Source: Burhinus oedicnemus (Eukaryota > Chordata > Aves > Charadriiformes > Burhinidae). Taken from it: DNA of 64,000 nt. A model generated the notes under the pieces. It saw nothing but the letters and a program-made list of their open reading frames with translations. It had not been told where the DNA came from and did not search any database. Positions within the stretch are counted from its first letter, which is position 1, and every line of letters begins with the position of its first letter. Of this stretch, positions 1 to 13,744 are shown one piece after another. Location of the stretch: contig VFFE01006977.1 of NCBI GenBank assembly GCA_008921705.1, positions 570,374 through 634,373 of the forward strand. The letters are read 5' to 3'. The position numbers and the translations under genes were made by a program.

Positions 1-560
1 ATGCTGAATTAACCATAATGGGCATACCTTAGCACAATACACATAATAAGATTACAAATAGATACGATTAAGCTTGACAGGTCCCAAATAAGGACCACAC
101 ACTCTGACTTGGAATATATTTGAACAGGAAAAAAAGAAGAAATAAGAAATAGGCAACTCCAGTCCAACATGGGCTGAGATGACCACCAAATACTTTGGGC
201 AACCACAACAGAACTCTTTCCTTGCCAGGATTCCTTGGGCAGACGTGGGTAATACAGACCTTTGCCTGACCATTTTCCATCAAAAGCCTTGCATGTCTTG
301 TGCTGGTGAGCTGGCAAGGTACAGAAACCAGTTCTTGGCAAAGCTCAACAGGACGCCACAGCAACACCTGATGGCAACTGTAATCCCTTACAGGTATCCA
401 GACAAATACAACGCTAATAACTCCAGTGCTGTGGACTCCATTTCGAATTACACAGGTACAGAGCTGAGGTCTCGGTACACTTGCAGCCACCATTAGACAG
501 CTTTTTATTTTTTTTTCCCCTGAACCAATCACAATTACTTGGCAGAGGACTAAACACAAT
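1..560. other. Less AT-rich unassigned block, LTR-like on the minus strand
   Basis: This block is visibly less AT-rich than the sequence that follows. It keeps several overlapping frames open on both strands, the longest being 163 codons on the minus strand (68-559). None of the translations is recognisable as a protein. Read on the minus strand it has ATTGGTTCAG, then AATAAAAAGC, then CCGAGACCTCAGC, an arrangement reminiscent of a solo LTR or a retroelement end, but I see no matching terminal repeats within the window. It could equally be unique sequence. Confidence 0.25.
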
Positions 561-2263
561 ATATAGAAAAATGTTTTAAAAGCTCTTAATTAGTATCTTC
601 AGAGTAAAATATTCTTCAGGGTAGGTCAATGTCAATAAAACGAAGCACAATGGAAATACCAAATTAAGAATATGGATGTATACTGTCTCATACTCAAAGC
701 AAAACTGGAACATAAGCAAACATGAGCACAATAAATGAAGTGACCTACAGCAAATGCGATCCCATATTTACTTCTTCTGTTTCATAACTTTTTAGTCTTT
801 GGGTTGAACCACAAACATTTTAATACCTGTGTTCATAACAAGCAAATAAACTTCTTGATAATCTTATTGATCATGGTAACTACAGTATTATAGCAAATAG
901 CCGTAACTTATAAACAACATTCTGTTCACGAATCTGTGCAAGGTTGGTAAAAAAAGTTTAGAACGCTTCCTTTGTTATTAAATGCAAACACATAACAGAT
1001 TTAAAAAATATTAATTTATAAGGTAGGAAATTTCAACAACGTCCTATACAAATATCGATTAGTTTGTTCATAGATCAAAACCATTTATGATGTAACAAGA
1101 GAGACAATAGAAAATAATCTCATGAAGTATTAAGTCTACTGTGCAATGCTTTAGGGATATGCTTGATAGTTGATACATAATTCATCTAATTTAAATGCAA
1201 ATAGCAGACCATCATTACCATATAGATCGGTTCAATAATTCCTAAATGAAAGATCATATGTACTAATCAACTGCCAGGAGACTTTCCACCTATGAAAGGA
1301 AAGTTAACTGTTTAGTGGAGAACAGAAAGAAAATTCACAAAGAATCATAAACACTAATGCAGGGTCCAGCAGTGTCTTGACCAGCTCAGGGAAGGAGAAG
1401 GGTAAGGATAGGAATTGCCTTCCACTTACCAAGTAGAATTCAGCCATTTAAAAAAAAATAAAAATACAGCTGTTGGGTAAATTGCCATTTACATGCTTGA
1501 AACTAATTATGTTTGTATATGTAAAAATGGAAAACAAGGATTTTGTGGAAAATATGGTAATCCTGTCTGTATCAATTCCTATAGAAAAGTCCCTTCTCAA
1601 ACACACAAAACAATACTAACTAAAGAAAGTGTTTACTACTGTGCCTTTATTTTGCCAATGGACTCTGGACAGAGCAGCTGAGGTTGGTTTAAATAGTTAC
1701 ACCGAGACATTTTGCTGACTTGGTCAAAAAGGTGTCACATAAGATAACTTCAGTGAGGCCCCTGAATCCTGCAAAGACATCCACCGATGAAAATCCACAT
1801 TAACTGTAAACTCTCAATGAAGTAACGTTGATGCTGCCTGGATGTTAAGAAGCACAGTATAAGAACCTATTGCAAGAGCAGTCAATTTATTCAGCCTTTG
1901 GAGCAAAATATTAGCATCTTGAAATATACATACTGACTATACGCATAGATTAGAATATTAACTCTTCCCTGTAGCCAAAATCAATTAGTAGTATGCTATC
2001 AGTTAACCTCATATGATTGTCTTCATTTACGTGAACAGCTTTTTTGATTTTCTTCCTGTTTTTTTAACGTAATCCATACATATATAAATACATTCTCCAG
2101 ACATAGATATGACTTTCATTTGGCATAACATTCAATCGGCGTAAAATAGTATTACATTAATGGTATATTTGCAAGTTATATGGCATATGACGATACTTAA
2201 AAATGGAATAGTAAAAAGCAAGTTCCTGCTTGGGAACAGGGATGCATTAGTTATGCAGAACAT

Positions 2264-2279
2264 GGGGGGGGGGGGGGGG
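2264..2279 (+). repeat. Homopolymer G(16)
   Basis: An uninterrupted run of 16 G on the plus strand (16 C in the XRCC4 sense strand), following CAT and followed by ATGGC. Length in an assembly may be uncertain. Confidence 0.97.
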
Positions 2280-3356
2280 ATGGCTCTGGCTGTAACCCCG
2301 AGTAGCCTTTAGGATTCACTCAGGCATGCATTACCTGAATTATGTGACCACTAAGCAAAGCTGGCTGGGTTTCATTCCAATACCTCATCGGTTTCAACTA
2401 CAAACTTTAATTGCAATTCGTCACATGCTTGTGCCCGTATGCAATTTGTCTCACTAAAATACCGTCTACCCAGGCCAAATAAAGAAGCTGCTTATCTCAA
2501 AGCCAACTTTCTAGTACAATGAAAATAAAAGGAAGTTAATGGCTAGAGTGGTGCAAGTCTTATTTGAAGGTGCTTTCCAGTTTCTATATACTCAGATCTC
2601 TCTATTATTTAAGTGCAATGCTTTTAATGTGCCAGAAACGCCCAAAATGATAGCCATCAAAAAGCTTGCACGGCGTTCTGAAAGCAGCTGGTATTAGGAA
2701 CGGTTACGATTAGTAATTGAGAAAATAAGGTAACTGTCCAGTTCTTAAGTGCTGCCTAAACGTACAGCAATCACACATACTTCACAGAGGTTAATGTGAA
2801 CTATGTAACTTAATGGCATTTATACATTTTCCACACTCCAGTACCAGAAAGAAAGAAAAAATTCAACATCTCTGCTTTTTATCCCTGTCCTCTGTGCTCT
2901 AAAATAATTACTGGTCCTACAGCACCCGCTGTATTACATTTCAGGTTCACCCTTCCCCCCCAACATTGGCGATAGTATCTAATCTTAATGAGGTAATGCT
3001 GAAGAGTCAGGTTCAAGCACCAAACTACCTAGCCTGCATTTTTATAAGCTGTTTGCGGTTTAAATACACTGTCACTATAGTTGAGCACAACATAAATTAG
3101 GAACTATTTTGATTTTGGGTTGTCTACCCTAATTTTCTTTTAATGCATACAACACCCAAATCAGAAATTTAACTTGTGTTTTATTGGCCAAGGAATTATT
3201 TTGCTACAGATTACTATTACTTCACATTTACCAACATAATTATCTACATGAAATAAAAACAATAGCTGTTCTGCTCTGATATTTTAACTCATCCATCCCT
3301 GAGGTGCACATGCAGACACACAGTCCCCCCAGGCACCAGCTTCCAGCATTTTCAGA

Positions 3357-3420
3357 ATAATCTTTTTGATTTTTCCTTAAATAATCCTTCAATAATTCCT
3401 TAAATAATCCTTTTGATTTT
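3357..3420 (+). repeat. Partial tandem duplication (23-bp offset)
   Basis: TTCCTTAAATAATCCTT occurs at 3373-3389 and again at 3396-3412, and the flanks TAATCTTTTTGATTTT and TAATCCTTTTGATTTT also match. This indicates a small local duplication in the intron. Confidence 0.85.
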
Positions 3421-4402
3421 CCATAGCCTCTCTATCTTGCTAGATAGTGTCTTAGTAATTTTCATTTCATGTTTTTAGATGAAGTGCTGAACAGTCTAGC
3501 AAGCCAATAACTCTCATACGGATGTCACCTACACATGGGTCATTTCCTAAAAGCGGGGAAATGTCATCACAATAAGCAAGAAGATGAAAACTAAGGGAGT
3601 TACAGCTTCAACCAGAAACACTCTCAAGACCTCAGATGCCACACAGCTTAGACTAGAGTACGTAAGTAGTTTTAACAATTTGATGATGTAGGGGATTTCT
3701 CTTCAAAGGGATTTTTGGCCTGCTCCTGCCTTTCACCTTTACGTCAACCTGAACTGCAGAGGGAAGCAGCAGGAGCTATTCCTGTACCTGGCACAGGGCT
3801 GCCATGTAAGATGTTTACAGCCGAGCGGACTATCACATGTAATTGCTTACAGATTGCTTACTAGGCAGATTTAGCCTCCAGAAGGAAACTTGCTCGCCAT
3901 TTTACAGACTGGATGGAAAGCAGAAGTTTATACCTCAAGAGACCCTGGAGAGCTATGGGGTGAAGCTGCTGAGCCAAGCCCACAAAACCGTCGTGATGGT
4001 CAAGTAAATTAGAGTAGGATAATGCAAAAGAGGTGATTGAATTATTCCATCCAGTGCCCCATGCTTAACCTGAACAAAAGCAGCTCTTGGAAATCCACAT
4101 GCTATCTTTTAATTCTAATGAGGTCCTGAAGACAGAGATTTTAAGCAAGGGGAACTGCAGGGACTGAAACTCTAGAGCTGATGTGCCTTAGCTGCAGGTG
4201 AAGAGGGAGCACATTTCTCCACACCACATGATTTTTGATATTTTACCACTCAACGCCATGATACAGAGTGTGAAGCTTGAAATTCTGTCTACTGAACAAA
4301 GACAGGTAAAGCTTTTGTTCGGCTCCACAAAACTCACAACACTAGGTCCAGCATTTGCAGCCAAAAGACCAATGAAAGACAGTGGGGTAGACTAGGCTGT
4401 GG

Positions 4403-4470
4403 CAAAAAAAATTAAAAAAAAACCAACAAAACCAACAAAAACCCAACAAAAAACCTGAGAAAACAAAATC
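4403..4470 (+). repeat. A/C-rich low-complexity tract
   Basis: A-rich sequence with regularly spaced C, built from units like ACCAACAAA and ACCCAACAAAA. No transposon is attached at either side that I can identify. Confidence 0.9.
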
Positions 4471-4722
4471 CCAACACTGTTTGGATGAAAATTATTTTTA
4501 TTCTCCATTGAGTGGACATGGCCAAAGTTTGGTGACCATACAACTTTCAGTATTTACCACGTTTCAGCTGTTCAAAATATAAACATACTAAAGAAAACCA
4601 CCAGCTTTCAGAGCTTAAATACACTGCTTCTGAAAGCAAAGGCTGTCAAGCAACTGTGTTTTTTTTTTTTTCTTTGGGGTTACTCTTTAAAAGTGCCACA
4701 CCACCATGGAAATTGATACAAG

Positions 4723-4753
4723 CGCTAATGCCTATTACACATTAGCGTGTAAT
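4723..4753. repeat. Interleaved inverted repeats
   Basis: CGCTAATG (4723-4730) pairs with CATTAGCG (4740-4747), and ATTACAC (4734-4740) pairs with GTGTAAT (4747-4753). The two pairings overlap, so only one can form at a time. Confidence 0.8.
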
Positions 4754-5594
4754 GCAGTACAGCTTACGGGTTATACAATACACTATTGTTCAATAAACTG
4801 TTAAGCAGTAAAACACTACTTAGGAAGGCCATATGCTTGTCAGGGACATTGTCAGGAGAAACTGTTAGTCATTTTAATGAGAGGGAAACAAAACTAACTC
4901 CTCCCAAAAGTTAGCTCTCTTTTTCAAGGTAAATTAACGCCAATTAGCTGCATTCTTTCATCAGTCTTCCTAAATGTGTTTTTTTAGATAAAGCTATAGA
5001 AAAACAAGATAAATCTCTGACTTGTATGTGCTAAGCCTTTTATGCTAACTGAAATAAGCAAAGATTACTTCACTACAGAGTGCAGTGGCAGACAATTCAG
5101 ATCATAAATGCAATGGCAATTAAAAAAAAAATAATCAAAAAATAAAGGCGCTTTTTCCTATAACAACACACTCATTTTCCAATTCTGTCTGCTTTGACAA
5201 AGCAAACAGATTAAAGCAATGGCAACTTGTTTCCCACACAAAAAAGTAAATAGTTTAAACTGCTAGCCATAAGAACTACAGAAAATAGTGGAAGGAAGGT
5301 TTCCTGAAGAAAGTGGAGAGGATTCTACAGAAAAAGAGGTCATTTTTTTCACATCATAAAGGTAAAACCAGCTTTAATTGCCATTTGCATTTTTGATAAA
5401 GGAAGAAGATCTACAACTACACACAACTCCATGGGCTGTAAGTAACCAGGCTCTAAACACTCATCCACAGAGGAAAAATTTGCGTGCTCCTTTCTATATA
5501 TGATTTCAAAAGTGCTCATCAGTAAAGCCTGCACCGACAGCATAAGTTTTTGTGAGTTTCTCAAGTATCACCTGTGAAAGCACTTTTAAACTTA

Positions 5595-5762
<168 letters not shown>

Positions 5763-8700
5763 CTAGGACACAGGGAAAAATTGAGTTACTTCACCAGTAC
5801 TAGAAAGATCACAAAACGTCACTCCAACAAACTTCCATACATACTTAATAAGCATAAGAAATACTTTACAGTCTGCCAGTTCAAAGTGAGATAACAAATT
5901 TGTCACAAGAAGAATTGTGGAATACGTGGAATAATCTACACGCCAATTAGTTATGCAGCTAGTCCATCTTAATGGTCACCTGTCATTAATAGGCACAGGA
6001 CAAAAGCACTCACATACTTTCTAAAGGGCAGGAAAAGAGATGCCACGCAGCAAGCTTAACATTATATAGCAACACCCTGCTCTCGTACAGATCGGAGGAG
6101 GTCTGTAGTATAAAGGTGCAACCACAGGTTTAATATAAAAGGCATTATTGATATAATGCAGGACCACATGAACTGAAAACCTAATGGTACTGCTAACATG
6201 TTCTTGCCATCTGCAGAATGAACTAGCTGAAGTAACTTGCTGCCCATTCTGGTACCCACAGCAGCAACACAACCACATAAACATTACTGATAAAAAAAAT
6301 GAATACTAATTACCTTTGATTTCAGGTAGCACTACAAACGCCTATCTATAATGCTTGCATGCACCTGATGGATGAAAACGAGTCCACAAGTTTTCCCTTT
6401 CAGGGCTCAGACAGCAAGATCTTAATAATAAAAGGAGTCCTTCAATTAAACAGGCAGCCTCAATAATTCAATTAAATTAAAGGATAGGATCTATAATGAA
6501 TAGTCGTATTTCTTCAGCAGTGGGGATGTTGTACAGGCTATACAAGAGGTCTGAACAGATTCGTTCTGCCTGGTCTGGCAGAAACAACAGAAAACCACTG
6601 CTTCTGTTATGTTAAAGGAGGAATAGTTCAGCCATACACACAAAACAGTATCAGCTAAACTATAAACACGCAAAGCTGGATAAAGATATAAAAAATGTTA
6701 ATGTCACAGTCTGAGGCAACTGAAGAAGAAAGGTATTAAGGCTGGTTGAACAGGGTCACGCGTGTTATCTTAAGACAAGAAAATCAGAAGTGAAGGACCT
6801 GACTTTGGTGCTCTGGAGCGGGTAGATGATGGGGAATCTGAATGACCTTAAGGTACACTTCCACAGCCGACAGAGCCTACAGAAGCCATAGGGGGCTTTT
6901 CTGACACCTCTCCACATCTAGCAGCACCACCGCTTCCCCAGCTTGACAAAAAAACTAGTTGAGGGACCAGATGCAGAGAAAAGCAGAGTGGGTTGGATGA
7001 CACAATCCAGACATTTGGCCAGCTTAGACCACAGCAGAAGCAGTTCTTTCAGGAAAGAGGCATCAAAATGACTTGGCTTTGACTGGAAATGCCTGCAGAA
7101 ACGTTGAGTTGGTGAGGGGTACGTGGAAGAAGGGGTCCTCTCTTGCATCTTGTAGTTATTAAAAGGATTCACATAACTGTTGTGGCATTTCTCATGAACA
7201 GAACTATACTCATCTTTTCGACTTGAATACATGGCAATAACGCCTTAAAAAAAAATACAAATGTAAGCTGTACGTGCTAGGGAAAAGTTCAGTCTGTGTT
7301 GTGGCACTTCACCTATTAAAATCAGAAATGCCATTTCATTCATTTTGCTCCTCACTTTAGTTAATTTTACTTGGGAGGGCATGGCAAATAATGAAATAAA
7401 AGTAATCCATGAAATATGTGTAGCATTTGTTAATAATTTTTAAAAAGTTAAGGTTACTATTGCTATACATAAGGTTTTGCTGAAAACAGCCTTGTAAAAA
7501 TCGCTCATAAAGATTTTAAAGGCATTGTTTGAAATAAATAACAGTCCTTCAACATAGATAAGGTATTTTATCTGTAGAAGTCTCGGCAACAACATATGAT
7601 ACCACCATACCATATATCATCTTCAACAAGGTTAATTTATCAGAAAGTGCGGCAAACCCAAAGGTTTAATTTCAAAGTAGCCACTGATCCTTCTTCCAAA
7701 TTCACATGTACTGTCTCTAACACATTGTTTTCCTTTAGCTTACATACATCTGATGGCTATAGACGAAAAGATGCTTTTAATTTATTTTGGGAAATTAGAT
7801 TACATTATCAGTAACCCACAGAGTGACACGTATTCCCTGGATATCACACTTGCTGTTTGACAGCATTAACAAAGACGGACATTTGCGTAAAGGAAACCGT
7901 TTTTCATCACTTGCAAGCCACCACCAGACTATATGGATAAAGAATTCATGCCGCACTTTAATACTAGCCACAGAGATACAGAAGCACAGTAGCACAGATA
8001 AACAGCAATGCAATCTTCTACTTATACTGTGGAGGACATAGCAAGAGGAGTACATCTTTTTGACTTATGCTTTTAATATAATCAGGTGAGATAAGGTATA
8101 GGCAAATATGCCTGATCAGACAAACGCACATTGACCAAATTACAGTTTACTCAGCACAAGAGCACAAAGTATGAACACTACAAAAACAGGTTAAAGTGAA
8201 TAGCAATAGATTTCAGCTGAAAGCCTGGTTCCACTCACCATCAAAATCATGCCAAACACACAGCAGACATTTCAAAAGCAGCTGTGATTATAAACAAACA
8301 CCAGTTCAGCCTCTTACTTAAACATATTACATAAACTTGTACTACCAGTGCAACACGGAGCTTTGAAAGTGCAAAATACATCTGCAGCTTCATGTAACTG
8401 TCATGAAAGGACTTCTGAAAATCTGTAAGGAAAAACCAAAGTCCTCCTTTTTATAAAACCTGATACACCGGAAGAAATCAAACCAGGCTTTTGGGCATGC
8501 TTCCTTTTTGATGAATTCCCAAAGTGGAGAGGGGGAGAGGTGGCGCCGCACAGAGCAGAGCAAGACACGCGTGCCAGCCTGAGGAGCCGCGTCAGCCAAC
8601 AGACGGAAGGTGCCGCACAGATTTGCCACACTGCTGCGGGGACACAATTAATTTTGTTGCCCATCCTTTTAGGTGCTCATTTCAAAGTTAACACAGGAAC

Positions 8701-9899
8701 AACCTTAAATTTAGTCTCTAATTCAGTCTTTATACAGAGCAATTGATGATTACGTACTTTCCTACGTGAAACTTGACGGCACTGCTTTCTGCGTTTTATG
8801 TACTGTGATCTGTGGACCATTACTAGCAATCCCACAAAGGTAAGCAAAGCAAGCTCATCATCAGGAGGCTTAAATTTATTAGGTAGGTGCTCACATACTA
8901 ACTGGAAAAAAAAAAATTAAAAAAAATTATAAGGCTTCTGAAAAACAAGTATTTTTCTATATCTCTCCCCCCCGACTCCAAATCATCCAATCTTAACTTA
9001 GTATAGTTGTAGGAGCTGATTATCCGCGTTACCTTGCAGCCATCTCCAGCACCTCAGTGCAGAAACACACGCTTTGTTTTGATACAGCCCTAATTAAGTC
9101 AAAAGCAACATGATATTAGATATGCGGTTTTGCTTTGCCTCCTTCATACAGAATATTATACAAAGTGTACCAAAAAGGCCTTCTTAGGCTGTTTCTTCAC
9201 AAAATTCTTACAACAAGCTATTACACCGCCTATTTAACAAACAGAAATGTTAGCACTAACAATAGTAACATTGTTATCTAAGCAAATTACAACTGATTGG
9301 CATTCCTGCTGTAAAGAGCCCAGTCCTGAGAGACTGATAAGCCCATAAAGGCAGACAGAACAGATTCATTTTCAAAGCATCAAGGCAAAGCACGAGCCCT
9401 TCATAAAACAACATTAAAGAAAATGAAGTCTCAGGACAGTTTTGCTCTGGAGTCCTGCTAGCATCCCAAATTGGAAAGCAAACTGGTAAAAGAGCAGATA
9501 CACAAAATAAGACAATTTTAGATCCAAGGATTCTGAATTCGGGACAGATGCGTAATTTGCAGCACTGATTAAGACATAATTCTATTAAAACAGAATTTTT
9601 TGGGGGAAAAAAGATCACAAAAAAGAAGGTATTAGTTTTTCAACATACTGGTTTTTGGGGTTTTTTTTGCATGTAACTAAAACAAGAAATAATTCAGTTA
9701 TTTGTCCTACTGTCACCAAAACTGCAGTAGTGAAATTGGAAACAATTCTAGGAAGATTCACTAGAAGTGGTTAAAGACCAGGATACCATAACAAACAGTG
9801 AACTGGCTGGGATATCAAGATAAATAGATTTTGCTCACTGTGTGAGTGAAAGCTCAACATTGACACTTCACTAAGCTAATTTTACATATAACACTTGTC
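5763..9899. other. Unique intron sequence, nothing assigned except one patch
   Basis: Mostly AT-rich unique sequence. A less AT-rich stretch at about 6740-7240 keeps a 104-codon minus frame open (6918-7232) that matches nothing I know. The CpG-dense patch at 8541-8640 is listed separately. No paired splice sites around a recognisable coding segment. Confidence 0.6.
8541..8640. other. Short CpG-dense patch
   Basis: Nine CpG dinucleotides fall within about 100 bp, in an intron that is otherwise almost free of CpG. GCCGCACAGA is repeated directly at 8545-8554 and 8612-8621. It is far shorter than a promoter CpG island. It could be a remnant of a GC-rich retroelement or a small regulatory element. 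Confidence 0.55.
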
Positions 9900-10200
9900 C
9901 AATTTGGATCACATTTCCAAGGTGAGCCTCCTTTCGTAAATTCCTGCACACTGCTGCTCTCTAGACCAATTTCTATTTCTTGCCGTTCTTCCAGCTGCTG
10001 TGGCTCTCTAGCTTCGTATCATCTGCAGATGTAATTAATGTGCTTTCTACTTCCTCTTTCAGATCATTCAAGAAAACATTATGTAAAACAGCGAAGCACT
10101 AAACACTTCATTTATACAGAAAATGCGCAGATCTGCTGGAGGTCCCAGTGGACAACAGACTGACTGTTAATGATATACTGCTCCCCTTCAATATCTCTTT
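9900..10200 (-). mobile_element. Ancient CR1/L3-like relic
   Basis: The plus strand contains TATCATCTGCAGATGTAATT followed by AATGTGCTTTCTAC, CATTCAAGAAAACATTATG, then a TGGAGGTCCCAGTGGAC block. The order and wording match the antisense of the CR1/L3 segment around the ADDTKL and LFINDL codons (compare CACCATCTGTAGACTTCCTG in the clear copy at 63.3 kb). It is heavily diverged, ends are approximate, and no frame is open. Confidence 0.5.
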
Positions 10201-10652
10201 TATTGTTTGCTGGGGTTTTTTTCTTATTGTTGTTTTTTTAAATATACACAAAGATGAATACAGAATCATTTAGAAAGCTGTGTTCCCTTAATCAGAAATC
10301 ACACTCAGCACTTATCCATTAGACCAGTATTTTAAGTTTAGAAATAAAAACAAGAATTAGAAGCTTATGACAAAACTGTCATTTTCCCATCACCTCTCAC
10401 CCTGCCCACTGTTTGTCTTCTACAGATGAAGAAAGAAGTGATCTCAACCATACGACAGAAAATATTTTGGAAGTAAACTGAAAAGCTTCTCAAGTAAGTT
10501 TTCTTCTAGTTACTGATGTTTACAGGAAGATGCTTCACTTAAGAGTAAAAAGGTCATTAAAATGTGAGCCAACACATTTTTTTCATGGAAAATTCTAAAA
10601 CTACATGCAAATTGCTTTATTCTGCAGAGATTGTGGATTTTCATTTTTGCAT

Positions 10653-10667
10653 TAATATATATATATG
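10653..10667. repeat. Short AT dinucleotide repeat
   Basis: A short TA microsatellite in the large intron. No other features nearby. Confidence 0.9.
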
Positions 10668-11504
10668 TGACATGTTCTTTGCATTACTACACTCCACTAG
10701 ACTTAAGTTATCATATCTAAGGGAATAAGTATCAGAGGTCATGCACTGAAAGGAGAAGCCGTTTACGCAGCAATGCCTGCAAGCCTTCTCTTCTGAGGCA
10801 GAATCTGAAGCTAGATACTAACAGTGCGTGAATTTCCAATAACAACAATTTTTCATTATGACATACTGGCACATAAGAAAAAAAAACACTCATCCTGAAA
10901 ACTCTCATTATATCTGTATTGCTGGCTATGATTTCTTTCTGTATTACCTAAGTATCCTCTAACAGTATTTGCTACCCAAAATATATTTAAGGAATTCCAT
11001 ATTTCAGAAGCTAGAATTCAGACATCCAGATCTTGTTCTTTCTTGTCCTGACAGGCTATATAGTGGTGCTTTCTCTCTTCTATTTATTTTATATGCTTGA
11101 ATCCTAACCCATAATATTTTACTTTTTCCTTCTCTATTTGGAAAATTATTTTACAAATTAGCTTTACAGAGACTACACTCATAGATACTTAGGTCTAATT
11201 TTTAAATTAAAGTATTCCTAGTGTGTCAACTAATTGATGGCATTTTAATTGTACGAGTCAACCTACAGCCTGTAACAGAATCATCTGTAACTCACCTCAC
11301 TCATCTTCCATTTTTCCTACGCCTTCAGAGTAAGACTCAGAGATCCTTGTGCTCTGCTTCTAATCATAGTATTTCAAACTGTGTTAACAATCAGCCGGGT
11401 TAGCATAGTTAATAATTTCTACATCCTTGCAGACAGACGCTGCCTCGTGCAAGGTATTGTCTAAGAAAATGTCCTTTCACCAGGGAAATATTAATGAAGA
11501 ATTT

Positions 11505-11518
11505 GGGGGGGGGGGGGG
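11505..11518 (+). repeat. Homopolymer G(14)
   Basis: An uninterrupted run of 14 G between AATTT and AAATTCC. Confidence 0.97.
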
Positions 11519-13744
11519 AAATTCCACAGCAGCCCACCAGCATGGAGCAGCTGTGTAGTCCCGCTCTGTCTTGATAAAGACCTGCACTCTGTAACAGCAG
11601 ATGTGACCCCTGCGTTGAAGCAGGAAAGACCTGCAGATCTATATAACAACAGATCCTTTTGTCATTGCCGTACCCGGAGCATCTCTCAACACCTTTCCTA
11701 CGCTAGAAGGCAGTACGCTGGGAGGGGTATTTCTATGATAAAGCTCAGTCTTACTAGAGCTTTGTCTTTCCATGCTGCCTGTTAGTGCCCGTTCAAGTGG
11801 GTCTTTGGGAACTAGGGAGGATGGAGGAGCAGTCAGGGTGTTTTTTATTAATAAAAATCCCACAGTCTGAAACCATATGTTTTCAATACTCAAAAAGCCA
11901 TCTTAATAAATCTCAAGAACCAAACCAAAACAAATGCTTTACTCACTTATTTTTCAACACTTGCACAGATTTATACCTAGAAAATTTTGTTAGGACAAGA
12001 TGCTAAAAGCTGTCAGCGGAACTATCATGAAGTCACCTACTGATGGCCTTGCCTATGACTGGTACTGAGAGTAAATTCTTTACCACAGTTAGAGATTAGC
12101 ATACAGGACAACACTGAATGTTACATTAATTCAAAAGTAAGATGTCCCTTACATGCTTGCATTACAATAGGCAGTGTAAGATACAGCAACTTCACTTTCT
12201 CAGCTGAGAGCCGGAACTCTTGCAAGACAAGACAGGCTGTGATTTCCAGAATCAGCCTTGCTATTACCGATTTATCATCAGCTACCTCTCTTACTCCACA
12301 TATGCACAGATTCTGAACTAAGATAGAATCATTACTGTGATAAAAATAAGTTTTCACTATGAAGATACCTATGAATTTAAAAAAGGAAAATGTTAATGAA
12401 ATTCACGTACAGGGTTAAAGAATATGACCTACAAATGAATGATGTTGACACTTAAGTTGCCTATACAAAGAAAGTATTGTTATAGGCTTGAATCTGGAAA
12501 GCATTATACCATTTTTATTTCTTAAGTCAATCAGTCAGTGGTCTTGATTTTTTAAAGCTGTGCCACTATTATCTCCAGGGAAATCATTCAACAGTAACCA
12601 TGACATCCCTGGGTGTGGTAATAAAACGAGTACACTAGACTTGCACAATACAGTGATGACAATGTGAAAGCAGAAATTGCTTTTGTAACAGCAAACTCTA
12701 GGAAGCTAGAAAAATTACAAAGTACCATAGAAGCCAAGAAATCTTGCCAGTTACATCAGTCAGTATAAAAATATGATCACCAGTTATAAAAATCAAGTTT
12801 AAGATAAAAATTCTGCCTTTCTCCACTCTTGCCTTTCCCTCCTGAAGTGTTATTTATGAAAAAAGTATTACCTCATCCCCAAAAAAAAGTATCTTCCTTC
12901 TTGACAAAGGCATTACATCTATTCTAGAGCAAAACAGCTGACATAAGTGATTGCTATTTTTCTCAGGTTTTTACTTCATGCTGCGGAAACCTTCCACATA
13001 AATTGCCATCATATTAGCTCCACATCAACTGATGAAATTCCATCTGGTTTCACTATTTTGTATGGCAGGCGTTCCCAAATATTTTGGAGAGGGCTTCGCT
13101 GCTTCTGACACCCTCAAACCCACACATTCATGGCACTGTGGCCCCCTTACAACTGCAGTGCAAGGAGGCTACATCTGTACAGTAAACTAAGCTGGAATTG
13201 GGAACATCGCCAGGTACTAGAATACACTAGTATTGTATACATCTAAGCACTAGCATGGCCACAGCGTGTCCTTGGCCCATGCCAGCAACCACCTCACCAA
13301 ACACTCTGCAGGCACATCGCAGGAGTTGGAGCATCCCAGGGACCACTCCCAAGAAACAGTTTGCATGCAGCCACCCTCTTCTGGAGCGAGTTTAATAGCA
13401 TGGACATAGACTGCTCTCCACCAGCTGGTCTCTGTGCCTAGGAACATTCCCAGGAAATTTTAATTTACGGGTGCAGAAGCAACCACAGTAGTCACTGCTC
13501 TATCAGGTTTGCAGCAGAAGCCACCATATTTTACTAGGTTAAGAAGGACCAAGGCACGCTGCAGAAGGAAGTCTTGGGTTTCCCTTTTGATGAAGTATAT
13601 GGATCCTGGAGAAAGAGGCAGAAATAAGGCTGAAGAAGGCTCTGTCACTTACAAGTTATTCCTTCCTTCCCTCCTCAAGCTGTACACTGCAGCACAGGCC
13701 AGACTGGAAGCAGATTCCTATCCTGAAAGCTCTTCAGAGAGTCA

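Larger units (their letters stand above)
10201..13744. other. Unique intron sequence with two unassigned patches
   Basis: AT-rich, with less AT-rich patches at about 11520-11830 and 13060-13740. The second begins CAGGCGTTCCCAAATATTTT at 13066 and continues to CCCCCTTACAACTGCAGTG; this recalls the end of hAT-type DNA transposons, but no matching opposite terminus or target duplication was found. Confidence 0.5.

Noticed and set aside
68..559. 163-codon open frame, minus strand
   Set aside because: No recognisable domain, low-complexity hydrophobic stretch, no splice or promoter support, and overlapping open frames on both strands; treated as part of an unassigned block.
13066..13170. hAT-type DNA transposon end
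   Set aside because: CAGGCGTTCCCAAATATTTT resembles a hAT terminus, but no inverted partner or 8-bp target duplication was found, so it is not listed as an element.
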